NCBI GenBank assembly: GCA_032718475.1 | Contig: JAUCBJ010007560.1 | Location: forward strand, 1 to 30,528 | DNA length: 30,528 nucleotides | Direction of reading: 5' to 3' | From: Nemertoderma westbladi | Taxonomy: Eukaryota; Xenacoelomorpha; Nemertodermatida; Nemertodermatidae | Shown: positions 1-9,192 of the stretch, piece after piece | Numbering within the stretch: position 1 is the first letter of the stretch | Layout of the letters: each line of letters starts with the position of its first letter | The notes under the pieces: generated by a model | Database searches by the model: none | What the model was told of the DNA's origin: nothing | What the model saw: only the letters and a program-made list of their open reading frames with translations | Program-made: the position numbers and the translations under genes

Positions 1-1034
1 TGGGTTCGACGGTTTAATTTTATTGCTATGTAAGCCTAATGTATTATTCGACTGACAGTATTATATAATCTCTGACAATATTATTCACCTTCGGTAATAT
101 TAACAGTTCCTTTAGGACGTGGCGCTTTATCTACATAAACAGAGTTATGACTTAAACTACTCACAACGATATGGCTTAATTATAATTCACATATATGGCG
201 CATTCTTTAGGAATGCTTCTTTAACAGACTCACTCATACACAATGCTGCACAATACTGCACACTAATCTGCCGATCTTCACTGATTTTAGTCACATATAA
301 AAGGAACACAGACTGACTCATGTAGGGTCTATCAAATAACATTAGATTCACTTCAAACCACTTTAACATAAGTCACAATCGTTTATCTGTAACCTTTCTC
401 TCTTACCTTCGGTATATCAAGAATATTGGGTGTCGGGGTTATTTCTCGTTATTCCAATATAATAATTCATCAACAAATATAATGAATAACCGACAACAAA
501 TAGCAGTATGCAGTATTCACAAAGCCAGTTATTAAAGGCCGTGACTACGGTGTGTCAAATGCGAGTTAAATGCGAGGTGCAGTTAAAGGATATATGTCCT
601 TATAATTAAACCTACTAGTGTTGCGCTAAAAAGCAGAAAACATAAAACTCTAAAAAGCCGTTCTTTCGTGGCTTTGAAAAACTCGTGACTACTGCTCTAT
701 ACGAGGATACCAACTCCCTTATTCCACGAAGCTCCCGTTCAACACAGAGAAAGAGCAGTGAGATAGGAAATTTTCAGTTCAGCAGCTCTGTGATAGGTCA
801 AAATCAAGGCTGACTCAAATTCTATTGGGAGATACAAAAACAAGGCTATGACGCAACCTCCCTAGGCTTGTTGGCCGATTAAACAGAGCCCAGATGCCTG
901 CGTACAGCAAATCAGCCAATAAGCTGGTAACTTGCACTATTTTTAACTATAGATCACTTTGAGAGTATTCTTAGCGACTGGGGGGGAACTGGCCAACAAG
1001 GCAAACGAATCAGTTATCCCACAAAAGCTTTTAC
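1..1034. other. no gene recognised
   Basis: This stretch is AT-rich with only short open frames (the longest about 65 codons), none with a recognisable motif. The sequence just before 1035 (around 950-1034) does not follow the endonuclease coding sequence seen in the related fragment near 13.85 kb. The LINE therefore appears to be truncated or interrupted at about 1035. Nothing else could be assigned here. Confidence 0.5.
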
Positions 1035-3172
1035 AGGAGCTCTATACAAGACTGTAATGCATTTACACTTCGACCCTTCTCCAGTGATCACCGCCTTATT
1101 GTGGCCAAGGTAAGACTTAGTCTGCGTGCTGGCAGAACAACGAAATCTGCCTTGCCGCGGCATGACTGGTCCTCTCTGTTGCAACAGCCAAGTGTGAGAT
1201 CCAGCTTCACACTACAGCTGAGCAACAGGTATGAGGCTCTTGCCTCTGAGGCGGCAGATCACTGTGAGGGCTATACTGCCTTTACAGAAGCAGTTAAGTT
1301 AGCAGCTGCAGAAACAGTTCCTGTATACCCTCGAAACAGGAAAAGGGCCCCCTGGACTGACAACAAAATTCAGAAGTGCCGAAATGACCTTCATAAGGCG
1401 CAGAAAGAGTCCCGACTCAAACAGACTGCAGCGGCCAAGAATGTAGTTAAGGGTGCATCTAGGTCTCTGAACAGGCAGTACTCTGTTAATCTACAGGAGC
1501 TAATAAACCAACAGGTTGATGCCATCAATGATGCTGACGACAGCAGGCAATCATCCCAGGCATGGAAATCGATCAATTTGCTTACTGGGCGGAAAAGCAA
1601 ACCAACCACCAAGGTTAAGGCTGAATCACCAGCCGATCGCCTCAATGGTTGGAAGCCCACTTTGAAAAGCTCTTCAATAATGACAGGGTATTGCCTGATA
1701 ACTTTATAGAAGTAAACGGGTCTGAGTCTGTACTCCCAGATATTCCCATTGGTGATATCTCCTTTGCAGAAGTTAAGGCTGCTGCAAAGAGCATTAAGAC
1801 CAATCGTGCCAGTGGAGTAGATGGTGTTCCCCCTGAGGTCTTTAAAATACCTGAGTGTTTAAAGCTCATATATCCCATCGTAGTAGACATGTACCGAACA
1901 ACAAGAGTCCCACAAGAAATGAAAACAAATAAGTTGGTGCCAGTTCACAAGAAGGGCAACCTAACACTCTATGGTTATTTTCGGGGAATCTCATTGATCT
2001 CGATTGCTGCAAAGCTATACAATAGGATTCTATTAAATCGCATCAGGGATCCCATTGAGAGACTGCTCCGTGGAAATCAGAATGGGTTCCGTAAAGGTCG
2101 TGGGACCATGGAGCCCATTTTGACACTTAGAAGGATAATTGAAGAATTATCAAAAAAGAAAGACAGGCATCTGGCTGTTATCTTTGTTGACTTCTTCAAG
2201 GCCTTTGATTCAGTCTCTCGCTCACGTATGTTCAGCATACTTTCATTATATGGGATTCCTGATGAAATTATTGCAGCAATCAGATCAGTATACGATGGTT
2301 CGACAACATTTGTGTCTACTGTTGACGGTGACACAGAACCATTTGAAGTGTTATGGGGCGTCCTCCAAGTAGACACACTTGCACCATTCTTGTTCATTAT
2401 TGTGGTTGACTATGTTCTACGCATGTCCTTAGATCATCATAATGATGATGGGGTGATGATAACTCCACCTACTGGCTCCAGAAGTCGAGGAAATCCTGCC
2501 AAGAACCTAACTGATCTAGACTTTGCTGATGACTTAGGAGTACTCTCAGAATCATTAGAGGGAGCCCAATGGCTCCTCAGCTCATTAGAACATGGTGCTT
2601 CTAGTGTTGGTCTTTTTATTAACTCCAGAAAGACCAAAATTTTGACAGTTAACTTTGAAAGTCCTCAGCAAGTCTCTGATCGGATGAGCATAAGCTCAAA
2701 GGATGGTATGCTTGAGCATGTGGACGACTTCTGTTACCTAGGATCATGGATCCGGAAGTCAGTTGAGGACCTTCGAATACGTAAGGGAAAGGCATGGGCA
2801 GCCTTGAATAGGCTTTCCAGGATTTGGAAGTCACCGAGAATTAATCGGAAACATAAATTCCGATTATTTAGAGCAGCAGTAGTTCCAGTACTCCTCTACG
2901 GGAGTCCATGCAGGGCTCTAACTGCTGAGGACACTAAATCTCTGGATGGCACATTCACAAGAATGCTACGCCGGGTTCATTGTGTCAAATACAATGCACA
3001 CATCTCCAACCAGACACTATATAACATTGGAGGAGTCTCATTGGTTCCCCCAAGCTTGACACTAGAACAAAATCGCCTCCGCTTATCAGGACATTGCTTT
3101 CGCCGTGAGGACCAGCCAGTGCATAATCTTTTACTTTGGCAGCCTCATGGAGTGAATAAGCATGGTGGACAG
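1035..3172 (+). pseudogene. LINE copy 1, 5' portion (endonuclease end, linker, reverse transcriptase), broken
   Basis: This is a non-LTR retrotransposon ORF2 relic that would copy element RNA into DNA at a nicked target. From 1035 an open frame reads the end of an AP-type endonuclease (SSDHRLIVAKV), then a basic linker. A second frame from 1649 holds the reverse transcriptase. RT block A is FVDFFKAFDS, the catalytic block is FADD, and the thumb/C-terminal part contains LSGHCFRREDQ. Compared with the second copy at 14.4-16.2 kb, one A is missing from the A-run at 1653-1654, and this causes the frame change. The conserved LQGD block near 2365 reads LQVD here. The frame stops being LINE sequence at 3172, where an LTR retrotransposon begins; the remaining C-terminus resumes at 8312. 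Family assignment is RTE-like or a related AP-endonuclease LINE; the clade is not certain. Confidence 0.88.
3169..3172. repeat. target-site duplication (ACAG), left side of LTR element
   Basis: ACAG lies immediately outside the left TG terminus at 3173 and again at 8312-8315 outside the right CA terminus. The uninterrupted LINE copy on the minus strand near 14.6 kb has only one ACAG at this place (GGACAGCCCATG). The 4-bp duplication and exact insertion point are therefore directly demonstrated by comparison within the window. Confidence 0.92.
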
Positions 3173-3437
3173 TGTGGGAAAATGGCGGAAGTCTGTCAAT
3201 AAACAATCCTTGTATTTAATCTCTTCAATATCAACAAGATAAATCACCCAAAACCCTGAAACCTCTAATTCCGACTACCAGTACCCCAGTACACAGGTCC
3301 ACTATCCCTCCAATCCCTCACTCTCCACCAGGCCTACCTCCCCTCTCCCCGACCCTCCTCCTCAGGGGCGAGCCATCCATTCCATCACACAATTCCACCA
3401 TACAACATAGAACACCACAATAACATAGAACACCACA
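3173..3437 (-). repeat. 3' LTR (265 bp)
   Basis: Starts TGTGGG and ends CACCACA on the plus strand, and matches 8047-8311 over the full 265 bp with no difference seen by eye. On the element's own strand it contains ATTAAA (plus-strand TTTAAT near 3218), a possible polyadenylation signal; that role is inferred. Confidence 0.93.
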
Positions 3438-3449
3438 ACCCTCCCTGGA
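3438..3449 (-). promoter_or_regulatory. polypurine tract for plus-strand priming
   Basis: On the minus strand the bases directly before the 3' LTR read CCAGGGAGGGT. This is a purine run in the position where LTR retrotransposons prime second-strand DNA synthesis. The position and composition are seen; the function is inferred from the family. Confidence 0.7.
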
Positions 3450-3486
3450 ATTGTGTTTGGCTACAAGAAATACATCCACAACTCAT

Positions 3487-4212
3487 TTACGTGAATCCAT
3501 AATAACTGGGTGGTTTTATAACACGTCCACTCTTTGTTACCACTTGTGAATCATTATCACTACTCGAGGACTCATTCGCGACATCTGTTGTAACAGTAGA
3601 TACTTCAGGCTGAGTGCAAGATATCTGACTGTTACTTATGTTTGGTAAAACTAAGTCACCTAATTCTAACTCTCCATTCAAAGTGACTGCCTCGACGACC
3701 CTAGTTCCCGCTGGTGGATCACTACCACGAGTACTACCGTGATGCAACACATTACCACTTCCTACTGCCTCTTTGATGGCGTCGACATTCACCACCTTTG
3801 CTCTACGATTAGGTGAATCATGTGAAATCTCATAATTCGACGGCCCCAGCACAGCACTAACTCTCCACCCCTCCATCCATGGTGTATCCTTCTTACCAAG
3901 CCTCATACCCTTATGCCAATATACACGAGTACCGACTTCAAACTGTCGTACATTTTCGTTGTTAGACACGTAATCAAGTTTCGACAGTTTTTGCTCTACA
4001 TAATCAGTTATCTTTGCACCCTCAACTAACTGACGACCAATCCAAGTGTTACAACTGTAACCATTCATAGAACCGCAATTTACCTGTTGACCCTCCCAGC
4101 CACAAAACGCTCTCATTGGGGAAATACCCGTGGTGGTGGTTGGACGGTTCCTGTAAGCATGAAGGAAGGGCCCACTTAATCTTTGTTTCCCAAGAATCGT
4201 CAGATTCATCAC
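3487..4212 (-). CDS. integrase C-terminal portion of pol, out of frame with the core
   Basis: This frame carries the end of the integrase core (HAYRNRPTTTTGISP, the stretch that follows the catalytic domain in gypsy-type integrases). After it comes a small SH3-like/C-terminal DNA-binding region (GTRVYWHKGMRLGKK, then VLGPSNYEI). The end is a polar tail with SGRVIKPPSYY, a type of ending common in gypsy-like pol proteins. Its real coding part begins near 4160; the residues before that are the upstream frame read wrongly. It lies one nucleotide forward of the main pol frame. The stop at 3487-3489 is about 50 nt before the 3' LTR. A single-base indel (mutation or assembly error) is more likely than programmed recoding, because integrase is normally uninterrupted. 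Confidence 0.82.
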   Translation of the reverse strand: MMNLTILGKQRLSGPFLHAYRNRPTTTTGISPMRAFCGWEGQQVNCGSMNGYSCNTWIGRQLVEGAKITDYVEQKLSKLDYVSNNENVRQFEVGTRVYWHKGMRLGKKDTPWMEGWRVSAVLGPSNYEISHDSPNRRAKVVNVDAIKEAVGSGNVLHHGSTRGSDPPAGTRVVEAVTLNGELELGDLVLPNISNSQISCTQPEVSTVTTDVANESSSSDNDSQVVTKSGRVIKPPSYYGFT

Positions 4213-7198
4213 TGATAATTTTACGTAATATTGTCAAAATGGTTCCATGACAACGTTCTACAGCCCCTTGACTTCGGGGATTACCTACTGCGCCATGTCT
4301 TGCTTTAACTTTAAAAACTTTCCAGATACTCTCAATAATTCCATTGACAAACTCACTCCCTTTATCACTCCTTACGACTTCAGGCGGTCCCCATAAAAGG
4401 CATTTGTCTAAAAACACATCAGCAACATCACCAGCTTTCATTGATTTCAGCATCTCTACTTCTATCCACTTAGTCAAAAAATCGACCATTACTAAAATAT
4501 TCCGATTATCAGCTTTGAGAGTGTCTACGTAAACAACTTGCCAGGGCTTATCTGCAATGACTGTACGGTCTGAGGGGAAACTACTGATATGACGTTTGAC
4601 ACTCGCGAGAGAACACGATTTACAATTGCTAATAAACAGTTGACACTTGGCAGACATACATGTGAAATAACAAACCCTTCTGAGTTTCTCCCTAGTCAAT
4701 CCCCAACTCGCATGTCCACTTGATGAATGACAATGCGATATTATGCTTAATTGTAAAGATTCCGGAACAACAGGAACTACAACAATGTCATCTGGAGGTA
4801 CTTTCACTTCCCGTACCAATAACTTTGTATTCTGATCTATGGACAGTTGCTTGTCTAAGTTTCTATATGGGTTATCACTACACATATCGCCCCAGCTGCC
4901 GTTCAGAATAGTATTTCGCACTTCCGCTAGTACAGTATCTAAATACTGTTGTTCAAGGATTCTTGATATAGGAACACTTTCAACAACTTGAGCTGCAAAG
5001 ACCCCCCCACACAATCTTACTTGCTTAGTGATCTTATGCCAACGCTCTGGAATCCGCGTTAACTTATCTGCCTTATTCAGTTTGGAAGATACTTTGCTAA
5101 CTGTCAATTCTAGATCATAACTGTCAATGACTTCCTCTATTATTTGCAATCGGCGTCTAACTACTGCTTCTGTCATTCCGCCAATGTGGTACCTGCAAGT
5201 GTTATTCAACATCTGTTGCATCCAATTATACACTACCTCAGAGTCCGTATATATTAGACACCGTTTGCAAACCAAATTCCACTTTACAAGGAGATTAATG
5301 CCCTCCAATAATGCGTCCAACTCAGCTACATTGATATGCGAAAAATCCTTTGCCTTACGTAACCAGGATGCGTCCTCAACAACACTACCATCAATTTCAA
5401 GTACAACACCTTTGGCTATATCACTGGCATCCACCCACAACTCTACTTTACTATGGATAGTGTTCTGCACAGACCAAACTCCACGCACTGTATTGTTATC
5501 CCTGACCATGTTATACAAATCAATCGCAAGTTCTTTCACAGCATAATTAGCTGGATCATCCCAATGATTGTCGCAGAGACGTTTTAACCACCCACAGCAA
5601 ACTCTAATATAACTAACAACAGGGTAATGGGCCACTAATTTCCCACACCAGGAAAATATTTCTCGTTTGGTTAACCTACTAGGCAATTCTAACGTATCTT
5701 TATCTTTCCTTGTCCACTGTAGCACACCACAAGGATCTTGGTAAATATTCATTCCCAGAAGACTCATTGTTTGGGGACCTTCAGGGTCCTTACTTTCTAA
5801 ACCAAACCGCATTAGTAACGCACGAACCTCAGTTACACTTATTAAATCTTCATTGACATAGATGTCATCCACATACTTATCAACCTGTTCCATTGTGTAA
5901 CCACCGGTGTCAAAAATAAATGAAACTATTGCATGTAAAACTTTATGAGCGATTTCGAGCCCGTATCCCATTCGATTTATAATATACACTTCATCATTCC
6001 AAATCACCACCTGATACACAGTCTGATATGGAACTACATGAACCTGTAGATAAGCCTTAGATAGGTCTAAAAGTTTGGTATTGTTACCCATTTTACGCCA
6101 TGTTCTAGCTGACTCGCTACAAACCGCCACTTGCCGACCGGGATCAGCACACAATAACTTGTTTAATAGGGTATAATCTAGCACAGGCCGTACGGGAGTT
6201 GTCGGTTTATGTTCCTGTAGAACTGGCATTAGGGGTAGTACTCCTTTAAGCTCACCATGAACCTGGGGGTGATGCTTAACCATCCAGCCATTGGTAACCC
6301 ACTTATTCACTTCACCACTAAATAGGTCTAGCTGTCTATCAGAAATTTTAATGTTATATTCACCTAGGCCGGAACCTATATGACCAACAGGTGGAATTCC
6401 TGATATCCACTTCCACTCTAGAACCCACCGCTTATCGATGCTATGCCATGTTACATTAAAATCTTTATCATGCAAACATATATCACCATTCAAAAATTGT
6501 TCTACACGAATAAATTTTCCTAACCGATTAGTTTGTGACAACAAACTATGGTTATATACCGTCTGCAATGGACATTTTGGGTACCACTCTTTAGCATTGA
6601 CATTAAGTAATGATTGTTCACAACTTCCACCAGACTTATCAGACATTGCAGCAGCGACAACAGGCTTGCTACACTCATTATTAAGGGCCCCAAGCAGCTT
6701 AGTTTGGGTACCATGTACGCACTCATGCATCAATGGCAATTTTACATTACACACCCCCATGTCACGGTCATACACTACATTTAACTCTCCAAAAATAGTT
6801 AGACAATCTGCCCCCAATAATATATCCACACCAAACAAACACTCAGTGTCAACAACCTTCAAACATATTTCGACACTTGTATCAGTTCCATCTATACCAT
6901 TGATATGAGCACACACACTACCATGTACGGCTACACTATCCCCTAATGTTCCAAGAGTATTATTAAATTCTGAACACCGAAAGTTAATACAATTGTTAAG
7001 CAACAACTTCTTAGTTATTAAAGACTCTGTACAGAACGTGTCCAACCCGGCTGTAAACGTAAAAATATCTCCTTTATTACAAGGAAATGTTAACTGACAT
7101 GTTACGGTTGGAAGGAAGCGCGGGGGGTGACCGAGGATTGCGAATACACCCCCCTGGAAAAGTTTTCCGAACCCGACTTCCGTTGGACAGATGGGCAT
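4049..7198 (-). CDS. pol: pol polyprotein: protease-like, reverse transcriptase, RNase H, integrase core
   Basis: A 1049-codon frame opens directly after a stop (7199-7201) and overlaps gag by 97 nt in the -1 frame, so translation probably needs a -1 shift. No canonical slippery heptamer was found in phase in the overlap. A protease-like region has LDTF at residues 52-55 instead of the usual DTG, with ILLG at 126-129. The RT has LLDLSKAY (376-383) and YVDD (442-445). RNase H acidic residues are D590, E627, D652 and D711. The integrase has an HHCC-type zinc region (about 822-862) followed by D892, D945 and E981, with 35 residues between the last two. After about residue 1013 the frame no longer matches integrase; the correct continuation lies in the frame of 3487-4212. 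It would copy and integrate the element. Confidence 0.9.
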   Translation of the reverse strand: MPICPTEVGFGKLFQGGVFAILGHPPRFLPTVTCQLTFPCNKGDIFTFTAGLDTFCTESLITKKLLLNNCINFRCSEFNNTLGTLGDSVAVHGSVCAHINGIDGTDTSVEICLKVVDTECLFGVDILLGADCLTIFGELNVVYDRDMGVCNVKLPLMHECVHGTQTKLLGALNNECSKPVVAAAMSDKSGGSCEQSLLNVNAKEWYPKCPLQTVYNHSLLSQTNRLGKFIRVEQFLNGDICLHDKDFNVTWHSIDKRWVLEWKWISGIPPVGHIGSGLGEYNIKISDRQLDLFSGEVNKWVTNGWMVKHHPQVHGELKGVLPLMPVLQEHKPTTPVRPVLDYTLLNKLLCADPGRQVAVCSESARTWRKMGNNTKLLDLSKAYLQVHVVPYQTVYQVVIWNDEVYIINRMGYGLEIAHKVLHAIVSFIFDTGGYTMEQVDKYVDDIYVNEDLISVTEVRALLMRFGLESKDPEGPQTMSLLGMNIYQDPCGVLQWTRKDKDTLELPSRLTKREIFSWCGKLVAHYPVVSYIRVCCGWLKRLCDNHWDDPANYAVKELAIDLYNMVRDNNTVRGVWSVQNTIHSKVELWVDASDIAKGVVLEIDGSVVEDASWLRKAKDFSHINVAELDALLEGINLLVKWNLVCKRCLIYTDSEVVYNWMQQMLNNTCRYHIGGMTEAVVRRRLQIIEEVIDSYDLELTVSKVSSKLNKADKLTRIPERWHKITKQVRLCGGVFAAQVVESVPISRILEQQYLDTVLAEVRNTILNGSWGDMCSDNPYRNLDKQLSIDQNTKLLVREVKVPPDDIVVVPVVPESLQLSIISHCHSSSGHASWGLTREKLRRVCYFTCMSAKCQLFISNCKSCSLASVKRHISSFPSDRTVIADKPWQVVYVDTLKADNRNILVMVDFLTKWIEVEMLKSMKAGDVADVFLDKCLLWGPPEVVRSDKGSEFVNGIIESIWKVFKVKARHGAVGNPRSQGAVERCHGTILTILRKIISDESDDSWETKIKWALPSCLQEPSNHHHGYFPNESVLWLGGSTGKLRFYEWLQL

Positions 7199-8031
7199 TC
7201 ACGCTGCGTGTGACCAAACCCTCGGCATCCATAACATTGTATCCCACCGCGCGCTCCACTTCCTCGATTCCGACCCCGGGGGCACTGTCGGGCAATATGT
7301 CCCACTTCACTGCAATTCCAGCAGACAGCTTGGATTGGACCATTCCCTCGTACACCAACATTCCCCTGCCGTTCGATGGCACCCACAACGCGATCGTAGG
7401 TACCATTACCAGCATCTTTTTCCTTTAACATACCGGATACTCTTCTAGCACGCGCCACTAACTCCGAAAGTTGCAGTTCAACTCCCTCAGCTTCAATGGC
7501 AGCTGTTAGATGTTGGGTTACATTACTTGGTAGACCTGCCAAAAACTGTCCCCGAAGAATAGGCGTAGCTGAATCGACGTCGGTTACACCAGAAAGCAAT
7601 AACAACTTCCTTAATTCCGCTAAATAAACATCGTAAGATTCGCCCGGTTTCACAATGCGTGTTTTAAATAATTGGTAGGCTTGAGACTGAGTTACCGAAA
7701 AGGCATCGTTTAAACGCTTCTTTATCGCTGGCCAGCTCTCTTTATCTTCATCCGGCGTTTGCTGATAAACCACAAATGCACTAGAAGTCAAAAACAAAGG
7801 AAAATAAACTTCCATATTGTCAGTCCAACCTTGTAATCGAGCTACAATTTCAAACTTTGCGGCCCACTCTGCAAAATCTTGTCCACAATCTAGTCCAGAA
7901 AACTTCTCAATTATCCCATCTAATTTTACACTTAACCGCGGTCGACTGCTACCGGCACAAGTCGTGACAGCACCGGTACCGGACACTACTCCGTTTCCAG
8001 CAACATTTCCTTCGTTGTCTGAATCTGACAT
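7102..8031 (-). CDS. gag: gag nucleocapsid protein with two CCHC zinc knuckles
   Basis: About 309 residues. The frame is open further upstream into the LTR, but the first ATG (MSDSDNEG) is at 8031, 15 nt inside the 5' LTR, and is the natural start. An acidic/glycine N-terminus leads into a capsid-like retrotransposon gag region (WAAKFEIVARLQGW, later FKTRIVKPGESYDVY and LAGLPSNV). Two knuckles follow, CWNCSEVGHIARQC and CYGCRGFGHTQREC, both CX2CX4HX4C. Gag packages element RNA in cytoplasmic particles. It ends at 7102 inside the start of pol, which is read in the -1 frame. Confidence 0.9.
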   Translation of the reverse strand: MSDSDNEGNVAGNGVVSGTGAVTTCAGSSRPRLSVKLDGIIEKFSGLDCGQDFAEWAAKFEIVARLQGWTDNMEVYFPLFLTSSAFVVYQQTPDEDKESWPAIKKRLNDAFSVTQSQAYQLFKTRIVKPGESYDVYLAELRKLLLLSGVTDVDSATPILRGQFLAGLPSNVTQHLTAAIEAEGVELQLSELVARARRVSGMLKEKDAGNGTYDRVVGAIERQGNVGVRGNGPIQAVCWNCSEVGHIARQCPRGRNRGSGARGGIQCYGCRGFGHTQRECPSVQRKSGSENFSRGVYSQSSVTPRASFQP

Positions 8032-8046
8032 TTCGCGGTGATAGCT

Positions 8047-8311
8047 TGTGGGAAAATGGCGGAAGTCTGTCAATAAACAATCCTTGTATTTAATCTCTTC
8101 AATATCAACAAGATAAATCACCCAAAACCCTGAAACCTCTAATTCCGACTACCAGTACCCCAGTACACAGGTCCACTATCCCTCCAATCCCTCACTCTCC
8201 ACCAGGCCTACCTCCCCTCTCCCCGACCCTCCTCCTCAGGGGCGAGCCATCCATTCCATCACACAATTCCACCATACAACATAGAACACCACAATAACAT
8301 AGAACACCACA
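8047..8311 (-). repeat. 5' LTR (265 bp)
   Basis: The second copy of the LTR at 3173-3437, same length and apparently identical. On the minus strand it precedes gag, so it is the promoter-bearing LTR. The next bases on that strand (AGCTATCACCGCGAA, then the gag ATG) do not begin with TGG and do not look like a classical tRNA primer-binding site. Confidence 0.93.
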
Positions 8312-8494
8312 ACAGCCCATGACTTTCTTGAGACGCATCTTAAAGGACACTGGCCTTGAAGATGCGGATGATCTAGCAAATGTCATGGGTGATAGGGAGT
8401 TGTGGCGGTGCAATTTTGTCGAAAAGCCGGCACAGCATTCTTAAAAATGCAGCTGCAATGCAGCATGCCGATCCTAGTAGTAGTAGTAGTAGTA
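8312..8494 (+). pseudogene. LINE copy 1, 3' end (C-terminus and TAG-repeat tail)
   Basis: This continues the LINE ORF interrupted at 3172, after the ACAG duplication at 8312-8315. It reads PMTFLRRILKDTGLEDADD and ends PAQHS with the stop at 8442-8444, matching the C-terminus of the minus-strand copy that ends at 14469. The short 3' UTR holds GCAGCTGCAATGCAGCATGC and finishes in a (TAG)n run at about 8475-8494. Copy 2 also ends in this run, so the element has a microsatellite tail instead of poly(A). Confidence 0.9.
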
Positions 8495-9103
8495 CTAGCA
8501 CCAAATTTTTGGAAATATGCAAATTTATCAATAGATAGTATCATCTTGTTTCTTGCGTTATACGGGTTTATGAGGGTCGTGAATCCGATGGAATCAATAA
8601 ACAATCAACAACTGGACATCTCAAACTTGTACTTTTTTGGTGATGGGTACGAAATATGGTGCTAGAAACAAAATTTACCATATTACACCGAAAAATACGA
8701 GTAGCAATGCTCTGGAAAATGAGTAATGTTTCCATTAGAATCAGCGCCCCAGAAAACCTAAAAATGGGAATTTATAGAATCGTATAAGTTAACTAGTAAT
8801 TTTTTTGTTCAAACTAAAATGTGCTGGTTACCTGTTTTTTTCATTTTTTGCCTACGTAGAGGACTAAAACAGCCATTTATACTAAACAGATTATTTTGAA
8901 ATATTTTACAATAATGAATTTTACGCACCAGAAAACCCGTATTGAACATTGTATTAAAACAATTAGCCGAAAATTGTAACTTTCAAATTTTATGAAAATT
9001 GTTCACTACTTGTAATTTTGGTGCTGCAAAATACCCACTGCAGTTCTGTTTTCAAAATTGTATTTTTCGATCGGATTCACACGAGTGAATTCTAAGTACA
9101 ATA
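8495..9103. other. no gene recognised
   Basis: AT-rich sequence with long T and A runs and no convincing open frame, repeat or RNA gene. It separates the 3' end of LINE copy 1 from another short 3' fragment of the same family. Confidence 0.5.
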
Positions 9104-9192
9104 AGTGATAGGGTGTTGTAGCAGCGCAATTTTGTCGACAGGCCTGAACAGCATTCTTAAAAATGCAGCTGCAATGCAGCATAACGATTCTG
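9104..9192 (+). pseudogene. short 3' end fragment of the same LINE family
   Basis: About 90 bp beginning GTGATAGGG and running through CAATTTTGTCGAC and CAGCATTCTTAAAAATGCAG matches the last codons, stop and short 3' UTR of the LINE at 8390-8470, with several substitutions. It lacks the clean TAG tail. It is read as a severely 5'-truncated, older insertion. Confidence 0.8.

Larger units (their letters stand above)
3173..8311 (-). mobile_element. complete LTR retrotransposon, Ty3/gypsy-like domain order, inserted in a LINE
   Basis: A 5139-bp element transcribed on the minus strand and bounded by two 265-bp LTRs with TG...CA ends and a 4-bp target duplication. Its internal part codes for gag with two CCHC knuckles and for pol in the order protease-like, reverse transcriptase, RNase H, integrase; this order is that of Metaviridae (Ty3/gypsy). 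The RT has YVDD and the integrase has a DD35E spacing. The two LTRs read as identical by eye, which indicates a recent insertion. One frame break near 4160 separates the integrase core from its C-terminal domain. The leader between the 5' LTR and the gag ATG is only 15 nt. It sits inside LINE copy 1 and disrupts that element's C-terminus. Confidence 0.93.

Noticed and set aside
119-369. Small ORFs on both strands near the window start
   Set aside because: Short, overlapping and without motifs; they look like chance frames.
4344-6908. Plus-strand ORFs of 60-160 codons across the LTR element
   Set aside because: They are antisense shadows of pol, without motifs.
8032-8121. Extension of gag upstream into the LTR
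   Set aside because: The upstream frame begins at a GTG inside the LTR; the first ATG at 8031 is the credible start.
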